Of a stretch of 64,000 bases of DNA, positions 1 to 9,755 are shown one piece after another. The first letter of the stretch is position 1, and each line of letters begins with the position of its first letter. The notes beneath the pieces were generated by a model that ran no database searches, was not told the DNA's origin, and worked only from the letters and a program-made list of their open reading frames with translations. The position numbers were made by a program, and so were the translations under genes. Source of the DNA: Chitinophagaceae bacterium (lineage in GTDB: Bacteria > Bacteroidota > Bacteroidia > Chitinophagales > Chitinophagaceae); contig JADKKA010000001.1 in the NCBI GenBank assembly GCA_016720745.1, positions 248,001 to 312,000 on the forward strand, given 5' to 3'.

Positions 1-221
1 GGATGGCTTTCATGAAATTTTACAGTACACTTTTAAGACAACCCGGATATTATACGCCGGCGTTTCGAAGTTGCACTTCCTATCCAGCTAATGCGGGGAT
101 TGACTTGTATAAATCTCTTTCAAATTACAGGAAGGAACGTTGACTGTGAAAATGAACAATATCCTGATGACAAAAAATCGTATTAAAACCAAGACTGACA
201 GTAAAATACTTACCTGCAGTT

Positions 222-872
222 TTACGCAAGTGGTTTTTCAATAGTTAGAACGGCACAATTGATGGAAACAGTGAATCGGGATAGAATTTTCCAGTCATTT
301 AGTTCAAGGTTGGATGACCCGTATTTCCGAAGAATAACTGTAAATGAGTGACCTGAAAATTCTTTTTCAAATACAGAAAACGGGGCCGTTTTGCTAATAC
401 CCCCCCATTTCAGTGTATTCTTTACTTTTAATACTACCCAGGGCCAAAATAAGTAAAATTGCTCTTCTACACCAAGTGACCAAAAGTGTCCAATTACCGG
501 AAATTGAAATCCCAGTATATAGGGAACATTTGCCAGCAAAAAAAAGTAAAAAAGGACATTCCCTGTTATTTCATAACCACTCAGGAAATACAATAGAACT
601 AAACTAACAATTAAGTAAAAAAAGTAAAGTGGCCATATTCTCAGTATTCTTCTTACATAAAATTTCCGGATACTAATATCTTTAAACTTTTCCTTTGATT
701 TTAAAATGTTATCAGATCCACTGAGAGTAAAAAACTCGTCCGCCCATTCAAGGCCTTCTCGTTTAGGCAATCCAAAAAATTCAAGCCCGTGTATAATATG
801 AGCGGCTACAACGCTAAATGCAGCAATAGCCCTAATCCCATTCAACCCCTTTACATGAAATACTGAATTCAC
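222..872 (-). pseudogene. Acyltransferase family 3 remnant
   Basis: The first ~150 residues read as an acyltransferase-3 (OafA/NodX-like) membrane protein: an early RAIAAFSVVAAH helix with the His typical of the family, an RKFYVRRILRIWPLYFF stretch, and FWSLGVEEQFYLFWPW, which is the family hallmark. After that the reading frame no longer resembles the family and stops at 216 residues, while intact members are about 340-380. The segment between the first helix and the RKFYVRR motif is also shortened. It is the last member of the minus-strand capsule operon, where such enzymes O-acetylate the polysaccharide. A run of seven Cs (plus strand, 400-406) lies near where similarity is lost, but neither shifted frame restores family sequence, so true decay is favoured over a simple error. 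Bases 1-221 hold no gene I can support. Confidence 0.7.
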
Positions 873-1127
873 AAAACCCTAAAACCATCAAACTCAAAAC
901 CAATTGATTGCCTGTCTCCCGATAATTATATTTCAGCCCTGATCATTGGCTTTTCAACCAACTGACAAGTCTCGTATTAAAGAAGTGAACTAAATGAAAA
1001 AAATCTCAGGTAAATCGCTATCAGTGCAGGAACCAGCGCGACCCGTCATTGAACAATTGTTCCGGCATTAATCGCCGGCCAACAAATAGCTGTAGCTGCT
1101 GTACCGGATAAAAGCTAATACAAATTA

Positions 1128-2182
1128 CTACCCGTACACTTTTTTATAGTACTCCGTGTAAGCTCCGCTGGTAACGTTTTGCAACCAGGCGGTGTTCTGC
1201 AGGTACCAGTCGATCGTAATAGACAATCCCTCTTCAAATGTTACAGATGGCTTCCAGCCCAGCTCTGTATTGATCTTAGTGGCATCAATAGCATACCGCC
1301 GGTCATGCCCGGGCCGGTCCTTCACATAAGTAATCTGTTGTTCACTCTCACAGGTGGCTCTTCCCAGTTTTTCATCCATCAGCCGGCAAAGCAGTTTGAC
1401 CAGGTCAATATTGGTCCACTCGTTGAATCCTCCCACGGCATAGGTCGCTCCTGTTTTGCCATCGTGCAATACGGTATCAATGGCCACGGCATGGTCAATG
1501 ACATAGAGCCAGTCGCGGGTATATAACCCATCGCCATAAACCGGCAGTGGTTTGCGGTTGATGATATTATTGATGAAAAGCGGAATCAGTTTTTCCGGGA
1601 AATGATTGGGGCCGTAATTATTGGAGCAATTCGTAATGGTAATGGGCAGTCCGTAGGTATCATGATAAGCTCTCACAAAATGATCACTGGATGCCTTGGA
1701 AGCACTATAAGGCGAATGCGGATCATAGCTGGTTGTTTCAGTAAATAATCCGGTGTTCCCAAGGGCACCAAATACTTCATCGGTTGAAACATGATGGAAT
1801 CTTTTGCCTTCGAAATGGCCGGCCCAATGCTTTTTGGCTGCATTGAGCAGGTTCACCGTACCAATGACATTGGTGTACACAAAATCCAAAGGAGAAAGGA
1901 TAGAGCGGTCCACATGGCTTTCGGCGGCCAGGTGGATCACGGCATCGGGTTGATGTTCGGTAAAGATGGCATCAATGGCAGCGGTATCGAGTATATCCGC
2001 TTTACAAAAACTATAATTAGGCAACTGATCGATATCCCGCAGATTTTCAAGGTTGCCGGCATAAGTAAGGGCATCCAGGTTGACGATATGATAGTGCGGG
2101 TACTTGGTGACGAATAAGCGCACTACGTGTGAGCCGATGAATCCGGCCCCACCGGTGATGAGGATAGTTTTTTACTTCCCAT
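1128..2182 (-). CDS. rfbB: dTDP-glucose 4,6-dehydratase (frameshifted near N-terminus)
   Basis: SDR-family enzyme that converts dTDP-glucose to dTDP-4-keto-6-deoxyglucose, the entry to rhamnose and other deoxysugars. Visible are the Rossmann start ILITGGAGFIGSH, the DALTYAGN motif, the STDEVFGAL loop, the catalytic YSASKASSDH (YxxxK), and NNYGPNHFPEKLIP. An ATG at 2182 begins the correct N-terminus, but the A-run opposite 2168-2173 has six bases where seven are needed; adding one gives a 351-residue protein, the normal family length. Without that repair only a GTG start at 2123 inside the Rossmann motif is available, which would lose the NAD-binding loop. I therefore treat it as one gene with a probable sequencing indel. 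It follows the epimerase gene in the capsule operon and supplies nucleotide sugar. Confidence 0.85.
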
Positions 2183-2280
2183 GTTAAATAATTAAATCAC
2201 GCAATTAGCGACAAAGAGAATCTAAGATTTTTTTACCGCAGAGAACAGGAGATTAATGAGTTTCGCAGATAGGATCAACA

Positions 2281-3244
2281 TTACTTTCCCAGCTCACTAA
2301 CTTCCTTGTACCAATCGAATGTCTTTTTCAATCCATCCTGCACATTTACTTTTACTTCGTAACCCAAAAGGGTTTTTGCTTTTGAGATATCAGCCAGACT
2401 GTGGCGCACATCTCCTTTTCTTTCAGGACCGTGGGTGGGTTGCAGATCGGTTCCTGCAGCTTCGCGGAGGTATTGAAATAATTGGAGCAGGCTGGTTTGT
2501 TCGCCACAGGCAATATTGTAAACCTGATTCAGGGCTGCGGTATTTTCGGTAAAAAGTGCCAGGATATTGGCATTAACTGCATTATCTACAAATGTAAAAT
2601 CCCGGCTATGGGAACCATCGCCATTGATCACGGGCGATTTGCTTTGCAACAATGCATCAGCAAATAGGGGGGATAACGGCGGCATAAGGTCCACCCGGAT
2701 TTTGCCTTGGTCCGAATATATTAAAGTAGCGGAGCCCGATCAGGTTCATGCCGTAAACTGAAGCATAAACACCGGCGTATAATTCATTGACGTATTTGGT
2801 AACGGCGTAAGGAGACAATGGGTTGCCGATTTTATCCTCCACTTTAGGCAAACCGGGATGATCACCATAAGTGGAAGAACTGGCTGCATAAACCAGTCTT
2901 TTTACTTTTTGCTCATAAGCAGCCTGAAAAACATGGAGTGTACCAGTGATATTCACCTCATTAGTCGTGAGGGGATCATTGATGGATCTTGGTACCGACC
3001 CGAGTGCAGCCTGGTGACTCACCAGATCAATGCCCTGCATGGCCTTGCTGCAGGCAGCAAAATCACGGATATCGGCTTCCATGAATTCGAAGCGGGGATT
3101 GCCAAGAAAGGGGGCAATATTTTTTTCAGAACCGGTGGCCAGGTTATCCAGCACCCTTACCAATGAAACCGTTTCCAGTTTCAACAGGGCTTCCACCAGG
3201 TTGGAACCGATAAAACCGGCTCCTCCTGTAATCAGAATACGCAT
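2281..3244 (-). CDS. NAD-dependent sugar epimerase, WbpP/GalE-like SDR (frameshifted)
   Basis: Extended SDR enzyme predicted to epimerise or oxidise a UDP-hexosamine or UDP-hexose for capsule synthesis. The 5' part (3244-2657) has MRILITGGAGFIGSN, the SSSTYGD serine, the YAVTKYVNE catalytic YxxxK, and RYFNIFGPRQNPGGPYAAVIP. The 3' part continues with FADALLQSK, INGDGSHSRDFTFVDN, and the C-terminal LGYEVKVNVQDGL. The two parts are in different frames. The join lies at a six-base C run (plus strand Gs 2667-2672); five Cs would restore AVIPLFADA and a 320-residue protein of family size. The start overlaps the 3' end of wzc by 13 bases. Similarity is best to WbpP-type UDP-GlcNAc/GalNAc 4-epimerases, but substrate cannot be set from sequence alone. 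Confidence 0.82.
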
Positions 3245-5649
3245 GATTTTTTAGTTATTTTTTTCCCAAACCAGTTCCGGGGATCTGCTTTTTCGATCAC
3301 CTTTTCCGCAAAATTCTTGGGTGGGTGTTCTTCTTCGTAGTAGCTGCCATACCCGTAACCATAGCCATAGCCATAGCGGCCATAACCATAATAACCATAA
3401 CCGGGTTTCATCTTTACATCGTTGATGATGATGGAAACGGATGGAAGTTTATTGTCTTTATAAAATTCGTCGATCAATGTCACCTGTTTTTTGAAAGTAT
3501 GCCCCTGACGAACCAGGTAAAGGGTGCAATCCACATACTTGCTCAGGGTTTGTGCATCACTGACCATTCCTACGGGTGCCGTATCCACCATCACCACATC
3601 AAAATTTTCTTTGGCCCAGGCGAACATTTCGTCCACTTTCGGACTTAACAACAATTCAGAAGGATTCGGTGGTACAGGGCCGCAACCCAGGACGAAAAGA
3701 TTTTCATGATCGGGTACTGGTCTGACTAGGTCTTTTAAATCTCCTTTCCCAATCAGGAAATTGGTGATACCGGGTCCTTTTTGCATACCCAGACCAGATA
3801 ATACTTTTGGCTTCCGGATATCCAGCTCCATGATCACTGTTTTTTTACCCGCCAATGCCATAACAGCACCCACATTGGTACTGATAAATGATTTTCCCTC
3901 CCCACTGAAAGAGGAGGTAACGAGGATGGCTGTTTTGTCACTTTTCCCGACAATATATTGAAGGTTGGACCGAATGATCCTGAACTGCTCGGCTACCATG
4001 CTACGGGTGGTTTTATTCACCACCAGGGTATGATCGGAATATGAGTGACCTACTTCACCCAGAATGGGAGCATTAGTAATTTTTTCTACGTCAAAACGGG
4101 TGCTCACTTTATCATTTAATACTTCCCCGGCAAAAACAAATAGTGCAGGAACAGCCAGGCCGATCAGAATGGCCATGATTTGAATAGATCGTTTCCTTGG
4201 TTTAATGGGAGTAGAATTGGGATAAGCCCTTTCGATGATCTGCGAATTTTCTATGGTCGATGCTCTTGACAGGGCCGTTTCCTCTCTTTTCTGCAACATG
4301 ATATTATAGAGGATCTGCTTATTATCCACCTGTCGTTTGATGTCCATGTAACCCTTTTCTTTATAGGGCAAACTTTGTAACTGCCCCTGTGATACATCGC
4401 TGTTTTCACGAAGGTTGCTGATTGTTTTCAGGTAGGACTTTTTGATATTGATCAGGTTTTCCATCAGGCTGATCCGGAGTTTTTCCACCTGTTGAGTCAA
4501 TTCAGTGATCGCCGGGTTTCCGGGTGGGATATTCCCATCCAGCATACTTTGCCTGTCAATCTGAAGCCGGTTGTATTCATTCACCAGCCCATTCAGGGTG
4601 GCATCATTCAGACCTAATGAGGATGGAACCAGGACCGGGCTATACGTGTTCTTTTTATCCCTGATATAACTTTCAATAAAGTCAGCTGTATTTAATTGCT
4701 GCTGCTGTTCATTGATGGCATTATCTGCCTTACTGATGTTTTCAAAATAGGCAGAAGACTGCTTGGAGATATCTATTACATTATTCATTTGTGAATAACG
4801 CAATAACTGATCCTGTACACTATCCAGTTCACGACCATAGGTAGCTAACCGGTCCTCAATAAATGCAAGGGAGGAATCCTGGGTTCTTTTTTTCAACTCC
4901 CTGGTATATCCGGCATATTCATCCATCAACTGATTAATCACGTCCGCAGCGAGCATGGGATTTGGACTTTGCATGGCAATGTTCAGGATACCGGTACCAA
5001 CCGATTTTGGTGCCACCTGAATAGAACCAGCGAAAACAGCCGCAGCTGAAGCCAATGGCTGGTAAACGATACTATAATCCTTGGATAATCCTAATGCTAA
5101 ATTCCGCATCAATCTGAATGACCCATACGAAGTCGCAAATTGCTGATTAAATGGAATAATCCTTGTTTCACTATTGAGCCTGAACCCGCTTTCGTCCACT
5201 ACTTTAATCTTCATGGTAAATCCCCTTTCGGGATCTTTGAGAGAACTGACTTCCAGGTAAAAAGGGCTGGTCTTATAGATATTGGCTGTTTTAATCTTCC
5301 CTTTCACATAATAACTGAACTGCAGATTCCTTTTTTGAACCACCCGCATCATCAGTGCTTTGGATCTGAGCACTTCAATCTCACTTTGGATGTTCTGGGA
5401 TTTTCCTCCTCCAAAGATATCATCGTATTTATCGCTTCGCCCGCCTTGTTGCTCCGTTTTAATTACCAATGTTCCACCGGTTGCATAAATGGGCGTTGCG
5501 TAGCGCAAATAAGCATATGCCCCGAAAAGAGAAAGTGCTACCGATAGTACAAACCAGGGTAAGAACCTGATATACTTATAAAAGAGATCCCGGAGGCTCA
5601 GGCTCCAGAGTTCGCTTTTATTGAAGTTGTTATGATTAGTTTCCTGCAT
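3232..5649 (-). CDS. wzc: Capsule/EPS chain-length regulator and tyrosine kinase, Wzc-like
   Basis: Inner-membrane polysaccharide co-polymerase fused to a BY-kinase. An N-terminal Wzz helix (FLPWFVLSVALSLFGAYAYL) is followed by a long periplasmic coiled-coil region with GNVR-type sequence, a second membrane helix near residue 500 (IQIMAILIGLAVPALFVFAGEV), then a cytoplasmic CapB-like ATPase with Walker A SSFSGEGKSF, A' LDIRKPKV and Walker B-like VVMVDTAP. The C-terminus carries a striking Tyr/Gly cluster (about ten tyrosines within ~30 residues), the usual autophosphorylation tail. It works with the neighbouring Wza to assemble and export polymer. The last seven residues after FGKK could be an artefact: one A fewer in the run at 3250-3256 would stop the protein before the epimerase start. 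Confidence 0.93.
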   Translation of the reverse strand: MQETNHNNFNKSELWSLSLRDLFYKYIRFLPWFVLSVALSLFGAYAYLRYATPIYATGGTLVIKTEQQGGRSDKYDDIFGGGKSQNIQSEIEVLRSKALMMRVVQKRNLQFSYYVKGKIKTANIYKTSPFYLEVSSLKDPERGFTMKIKVVDESGFRLNSETRIIPFNQQFATSYGSFRLMRNLALGLSKDYSIVYQPLASAAAVFAGSIQVAPKSVGTGILNIAMQSPNPMLAADVINQLMDEYAGYTRELKKRTQDSSLAFIEDRLATYGRELDSVQDQLLRYSQMNNVIDISKQSSAYFENISKADNAINEQQQQLNTADFIESYIRDKKNTYSPVLVPSSLGLNDATLNGLVNEYNRLQIDRQSMLDGNIPPGNPAITELTQQVEKLRISLMENLINIKKSYLKTISNLRENSDVSQGQLQSLPYKEKGYMDIKRQVDNKQILYNIMLQKREETALSRASTIENSQIIERAYPNSTPIKPRKRSIQIMAILIGLAVPALFVFAGEVLNDKVSTRFDVEKITNAPILGEVGHSYSDHTLVVNKTTRSMVAEQFRIIRSNLQYIVGKSDKTAILVTSSFSGEGKSFISTNVGAVMALAGKKTVIMELDIRKPKVLSGLGMQKGPGITNFLIGKGDLKDLVRPVPDHENLFVLGCGPVPPNPSELLLSPKVDEMFAWAKENFDVVMVDTAPVGMVSDAQTLSKYVDCTLYLVRQGHTFKKQVTLIDEFYKDNKLPSVSIIINDVKMKPGYGYYGYGRYGYGYGYGYGSYYEEEHPPKNFAEKVIEKADPRNWFGKKITKKSCVF

Positions 5650-5671
5650 TATGAAGGATAAAGGTGCTGAA

Positions 5672-6448
5672 TCAGTTCCTGATAAAAATATTGGTCAGGG
5701 TGGCGGCAATGGTCACAAGGCTGAATGCAAATGAAATCTTCTGCATGGTCTTAGCCTGTTCTTCATCTTTTTGCTTCCTGCTGGATGCTTCCACAATCAA
5801 TACATCGTTTTGCATCAGGTGATAATAAGGAGAATCAAAAATATCTTTTGATGTAAGATCAATCAGACCGGTTTCTCTTTGGCCATTGACTTCCCGGATG
5901 ATTTTTAGATTATTTTTTTTCCCATATTCCAAAATTCCTCCTGCCAGGCCGACCGCCTCAAGTATCGTTAATCTTTCGCCCGGCACACTAATTGGCCCTT
6001 CCCTGCCTACCTGTCCTAATATGGTGACTTTAAAATTGGTTAACCGGATAATTACCGTTGGATCAGATAACAGTTCTACGGGTGTGGTCAGCCTCTTTTT
6101 GATTTCGGCAGCCAGTTCATTCTTGGTCAGGCCTTCTGCATGAATAACACCCAGTCGATGATGAATAATATTGCCATCATTATCCACCAGGTATCCGGCT
6201 TGTCCGCCTGCAGCGGCATTGGCGGGCTGATTGTAGGGAATGTCTGATTTTTCAGGTTGCAAACTGAGACTCACGATCTGGATCGACAGCAGGTCATTTT
6301 TCTGAATCCGCCAGTCGGCTACTTTAACAGCCCCTTTGCCTGTGCTATCAGTTACACCTTCCAGGTACTGCGGTAATTGCTGGGCAGGTTTACAGGAAAA
6401 AAAATAAAGGGGAAAGACAAGCAGGAAAAGAATCCGGTTGAATTTCAT
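5672..6448 (-). CDS. wza: Outer-membrane polysaccharide export lipoprotein, Wza-like (SLBB)
   Basis: Predicted lipoprotein of 258 residues. The start at 6448 is chosen because it gives a clean signal peptide MKFNRILFLLVFPLYFFSC with the lipid-accepting Cys; an upstream ATG would spoil it. The Poly_export domain is visible (WRIQKNDLLSIQIVSLS, LVDNDGNIIHHRLGVIHAEG, LLSDPTVIIRLTNFKVTILG), followed by an SLBB-type segment (GERLTILEAVGLAGGI). A hydrophobic C-terminal helix ends the protein. It lies 22 bases upstream of wzc in the same operon; with Wzc it forms the trans-envelope export channel. It is shorter than E. coli Wza, as is common in Bacteroidota. Confidence 0.92.
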   Translation of the reverse strand: MKFNRILFLLVFPLYFFSCKPAQQLPQYLEGVTDSTGKGAVKVADWRIQKNDLLSIQIVSLSLQPEKSDIPYNQPANAAAGGQAGYLVDNDGNIIHHRLGVIHAEGLTKNELAAEIKKRLTTPVELLSDPTVIIRLTNFKVTILGQVGREGPISVPGERLTILEAVGLAGGILEYGKKNNLKIIREVNGQRETGLIDLTSKDIFDSPYYHLMQNDVLIVEASSRKQKDEEQAKTMQKISFAFSLVTIAATLTNIFIRN

Positions 6449-6497
6449 GGATGTGTCTTTTATAAAAAATGGCACAGACCAAAGTGCTTCCTCCTTG

Positions 6498-7025
6498 TCA
6501 GGACTGGCTCTTAATTGTCTGTGCCGAAGTTAGTTTAGTTCTTTCAATATAGGCGACTAAAATATATCCCAGGCTATCGATGGCTACTTTGGCCGTTTTA
6601 TGCCGGAGTGCCAGTACTTTTCCTTCATGATCCATCAATGTTCCATTGGTGATACGGACCCTGTCATTCAATTTCAGGTGGGCCGGTCTGGCTTCTACCT
6701 GTTCATGCTCATCCAGGAAACGCCGGATCGCACTGATTTCTCTTTCCTTCACAATGGCGGGTTTGCCATCCCAGTATACAAAATTGATGGCCCCGTTAGT
6801 CATCCTGACAGCCGACCGCTCCTGTTCACTCACTTTTACGAAAACATATGATTTGAAAAGCGGCTCTTCCACCACTTTCATTCGATCGCTCCATTTCCGG
6901 CGTACTTTATTCAACGGACAGTAGCTTTCAAAACCCTTTTCAGTGAGCAGCTGGTTCACCTTCTTTTCCCACCTTGGACGGGTGTAAATTGCGAGCCATT
7001 TTCGGGTGGGGACTGAATTCTTCAT
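6498..7025 (-). CDS. UpxY/RfaH-type NusG-like transcription antiterminator
   Basis: A 175-residue NusG paralogue. The NGN domain shows KWLAIYTRPRWEKKVNQLL and LFKSYVFVKVS, and a KOW-like segment (NDRVRITNGTLMDHEGKVLAL) follows. In Bacteroidota such UpxY proteins are the first or second gene of capsule operons and let RNA polymerase read through the long downstream unit. Here it precedes wza, wzc and the sugar genes on the same strand, which fits that role. A -7-like box about 110 bases upstream would give a leader of about 100 bases, the region where such factors usually act. Confidence 0.92.
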   Translation of the reverse strand: MKNSVPTRKWLAIYTRPRWEKKVNQLLTEKGFESYCPLNKVRRKWSDRMKVVEEPLFKSYVFVKVSEQERSAVRMTNGAINFVYWDGKPAIVKEREISAIRRFLDEHEQVEARPAHLKLNDRVRITNGTLMDHEGKVLALRHKTAKVAIDSLGYILVAYIERTKLTSAQTIKSQS

Positions 7026-7131
7026 TATAGAGCTTCGCCACTTCAGTCACATATTTTAATTTATATGACTGATTATCAATTAGATAGATAACCAATCTGG
7101 TTTAACCCAGGCTGGATGTGGCAACTGGCAG

Positions 7132-7139
7132 CAAATATA
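7132..7139 (-). promoter_or_regulatory. Candidate Bacteroidota -7 box for the capsule operon
   Basis: On the minus strand this reads TATATTTG, an exact match to the Bacteroidota TAnnTTTG element, about 107 bases upstream of the UpxY start codon. No clear TTG -33 element was found at the ideal spacing. The resulting leader of about 100 bases could be the recruitment site for UpxY. Position alone supports it. Confidence 0.4.
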
Positions 7140-7209
7140 GGTGAAGAATGGGAGTGGGTTGAAGATAAAATACGCTAATTATGAGGGAATTATTCCCATA
7201 AGTTGATAA

Positions 7210-7791
7210 CTATTTGTCGGTTTCGATCCGATCTGTTTTTAACTTGTAAGTTCCCCCGGATTCGGGGCAAATGGCAACCCCTTTTTCATCAAAATGAAGC
7301 GTATTTCCGGCCTTACTTACCCAGCCTGTCTGACGGGCCGGATTACCGGTCATCAGCGCATAGTCCGGCACTGATTTCGTAACCACGGCTCCTGCCCCAA
7401 CCATGGCATAAGCGCCGATTTCAATACCACAAAGGATGGTGGCATTGGCCCCGATGGTAGCCCCTTTTCTGATCAGGGTCTTTCTGAATTCCTGTTTTCT
7501 TTCAATAAAACTTCTTGGATTAATGACATTGGTAAATACCATGGAAGGCCCCAGGAAAACATCATCTTCCAGTTCTACGCCATTATAAACGGATACATTA
7601 TTCTGAATTTTTACGCCGTTTCCGATCAGGGCATTATTATCTACAAATACATTTTGTCCAAGTACACAACGCTCCCCTATGCGGCTGCCCGGCATCAGGT
7701 GACAAAAATGCCAGATACGGGTACCTGCACCGATTTGGGCGCCTTCGTCGATTACGGCTGTGGGGTGAATGAATATTTGCGGATTGGACAT
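7210..7791 (-). CDS. Left-handed beta-helix N-acetyltransferase, WlbB/WbpD-like
   Basis: A 193-residue hexapeptide-repeat acetyltransferase. Repeats run through most of the protein (IGAGTRIWHF, IGERCVLGQNVFVDN, IGNGVKIQNNVSVYN, LEDDVFLGPSMVFTN, IGANATILCGIEIGAYAMVG) and the motif GNPARQTGWVSKAG closes the domain, typical of the WlbB/WbpD enzymes that acetylate a UDP-3-amino sugar acid. A C-terminal extension (AICPESGGTYKL) resembles the rubredoxin-like tail seen in many of these proteins. It is the most upstream gene of the minus-strand capsule group and probably supplies a modified nucleotide sugar. The 184-base gap to the UpxY gene holds the candidate promoter. Confidence 0.88.
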   Translation of the reverse strand: MSNPQIFIHPTAVIDEGAQIGAGTRIWHFCHLMPGSRIGERCVLGQNVFVDNNALIGNGVKIQNNVSVYNGVELEDDVFLGPSMVFTNVINPRSFIERKQEFRKTLIRKGATIGANATILCGIEIGAYAMVGAGAVVTKSVPDYALMTGNPARQTGWVSKAGNTLHFDEKGVAICPESGGTYKLKTDRIETDK

Positions 7792-7799
7792 AGATTAAA

Positions 7800-8400
7800 A
7801 GTAGAGATAAATTGAAAATTGAAGGTTTAAAATTAAACCCCCAGCCCCTAAAGGGGAGAAACTGTCCGAAATAAGAACAGATGAGCAAATGAAATCTGAA
7901 TGATGAAGTTTCAGGCACCACTAATCCCTATTTACTGAACCCTACTCGCTTAACCCCACTAGCCACTCGCCACTAGCCTCTAGCCGAAATAAGAACAGAT
8001 GAACAAATGAAATCTGAATGATGAAGTTTCAACCACCTCTAACCCCGCCCCCGTCCCCTAAAGGGGAGAAAGTATTACAACTAAATATCGAATTACTAAA
8101 CGACCAGCTTCTCCTTTCCCCACTCGCCGAACCCTATTCACCGAACCCTACTCGCTTAACCCCACTAGCCACTCGCCACTAGCCTCTAGCCGAAATAAGA
8201 ACAGATGAACAAATGAAATCTGAATGATGAAGTTTCAACCACCTCTAACCCCGCCCCCCAAAGGGGAGAAAGTATTACAACTAAATATCGAATTACTAAA
8301 CGACCACCCCCACTGTGGTTTCCTAACCCCTATTCACCGAACCCTACTCGCTGAACCCCACTAGCCACTCGCCACTCGCCACTAGCCACCTCCCATTTCC
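7800..8400. repeat. Non-coding direct-repeat region with heptamer satellites and CCCCTAAAGGGG motifs
   Basis: No protein is supported here. A segment of about 207 bases beginning near 7940 recurs almost unchanged from near 8147; each copy contains the ATGAAATCTGAATGATGAAG stretch, which is also present once more near 7889. Within it are short in-phase heptamers of the CACTAGC/CACTCGC type (7965-7985, 8167-8187, 8360-8388). Palindromic CCCCTAAAGGGG cores occur at about 7846 and 8053, with a shortened version near 8259. The same core flanks the DUF559 gene near 19.6 and 20.2 kb, so a shared repeat family is likely. Confidence 0.85.
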
Positions 8401-8434
8401 CCAAACTTTTTTATCTTCAACCAAAGCCTGCCAA

Positions 8435-9586
8435 TTGAACCAACGATTTTATTCGCTCGACGTTTTTCGCGGAGCCACTGTTTGCCTGATGATTTTGGTG
8501 AATAACCCGGGTAGCTGGGGATCCATTTATGATCCGCTGGAACATGCACCCTGGCATGGACTAACCCCCACTGACCTGGTGTTTCCCTTTTTTCTATTTG
8601 CTGTGGGTAATGCCATGGCATTTGTAATGCCGCGGCTGGAACAGGGCGGGGATGCCGTATTCTGGAAAAAAGTAGCGACCCGCAGTCTGCTCATTTTTGC
8701 TGTTGGACTTTTTCTCACCTGGTGGCCCTTTGTAAAATGGAGCGGGGATCATCTTGTGTTTAAGCCCTGGGAATTCACAGATGATAAAGGACAACCGCAA
8801 GGTGTTCGACTACTTGGTGTATTACCGCGGATTGCGCTTTGTTATTTTTTTGCTGCCATCATCGTTTACTACCTGAAGCTGCGCAAAGCTTTTTACCTGG
8901 GACTTTTGATATTGATTCTTTACTGGATGCTCAGTTATTTTTTAGGCGACCCGGCGGATCCTTATAGTATGAAAGGCTGGTTTGGTAATGCCGTAGACAA
9001 TGCTCTACTGGGAGAAGCACATATGTACAAGGGAGAAGGCATGCCATTTGACCCTGAAGGCATCATGAGTACCCTGCCTGCCATTGTTCAGGTGATCTTT
9101 GGGTATATGGTGGGTAATTATATACAGCAGAAAGGCAAGACCTATGAAATGGTGACCGGACTATTTGCAGCCGGTGTTGGCTTATTGCTGGCAGGTTTCT
9201 GCTGGGACATGGTTTTTCCGATCAATAAAAAAATATGGACCAGCTCTTATGTAGTGTACACTTCCGGTTTGGCCATGATCACCATTGCGACGATGATTTA
9301 TATGATCGAGTTCAAAAATATCAAGGGCGGACTGGCCCGGTTTTTTGATGTATTTGGCAAGAACGCCTTATTTGTGTTTGCCCTGAGTGCTTTTTTACCC
9401 AAAGGATTTGCCCTGATTCGTTTGGGAGATGGCGTTAATCCCTGGAATTGGTTGTATAAAAAAGTACTGATTCATATTCCCGGCGCCAAAGAAAACGGGT
9501 CCCTGCTGTATGCCATTGCCGTTATCCTTTTTATGTGGGCCATTTGTTACTGGATGGATAAGAAGAAGATCTATGTGAAAGTGTAG
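8435..9586 (+). CDS. DUF5009/HGSNAT-like multi-pass membrane acyltransferase
   Basis: A 383-residue integral membrane protein with about ten hydrophobic segments. The start FYSLDVFRGATVCLMILVN and the following PWHGLTPTDLVFPFFLFAVG are hallmarks of the DUF5009/NagX family, related to human heparan-alpha-glucosaminide N-acetyltransferase. Family members are thought to move acetyl groups onto amino sugars across the membrane or to take part in GlcNAc use. The start is a TTG codon (8435); no in-frame ATG lies upstream, and the conserved region begins within five residues, so the start is credible. It is alone on the plus strand and convergent with rtcB. Confidence 0.85.
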   Translation: MNQRFYSLDVFRGATVCLMILVNNPGSWGSIYDPLEHAPWHGLTPTDLVFPFFLFAVGNAMAFVMPRLEQGGDAVFWKKVATRSLLIFAVGLFLTWWPFVKWSGDHLVFKPWEFTDDKGQPQGVRLLGVLPRIALCYFFAAIIVYYLKLRKAFYLGLLILILYWMLSYFLGDPADPYSMKGWFGNAVDNALLGEAHMYKGEGMPFDPEGIMSTLPAIVQVIFGYMVGNYIQQKGKTYEMVTGLFAAGVGLLLAGFCWDMVFPINKKIWTSSYVVYTSGLAMITIATMIYMIEFKNIKGGLARFFDVFGKNALFVFALSAFLPKGFALIRLGDGVNPWNWLYKKVLIHIPGAKENGSLLYAIAVILFMWAICYWMDKKKIYVKV

Positions 9587-9606
9587 ATCCAGAATGGCAT
9601 GAGAAT

Positions 9607-9679
9607 ACCTTTTTTTTCATGAGAAAAAAAGGAAACATAAATATTGAGCAAACTCTTCTAAAAGAAAATGCTCAATATT
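9607..9679. terminator. Paired inverted repeats between convergent genes
   Basis: An AT-rich inverted repeat (CCTTTTTTTT...AAAAAAAGG, 9608-9632) is followed by an exact 11-base inverted repeat AATATTGAGCA/TGCTCAATATT (9640-9650 and 9669-9679). They lie between the convergent plus-strand membrane protein gene and minus-strand rtcB and probably end transcription from one or both sides. Bases 9680-9755 hold nothing else I can support. Confidence 0.5.
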
Positions 9680-9755
9680 CAATGTTCAATTATCAATGCT
9701 CAAGTTGTCAATCAAAGCAGGATAATTGGATGATAAAGAAAAATAAATCCCATTC

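Noticed and set aside
413..607. 64-residue plus-strand frame in the acyltransferase remnant
   Set aside because: Antisense to the conserved membrane part of the remnant; no start signal.
3325..3648. 107-residue Ile-rich plus-strand frame opposite wzc
   Set aside because: The repeated ITIAIAIAAITIITI arises from the reverse of the Tyr/Gly-rich tail codons.
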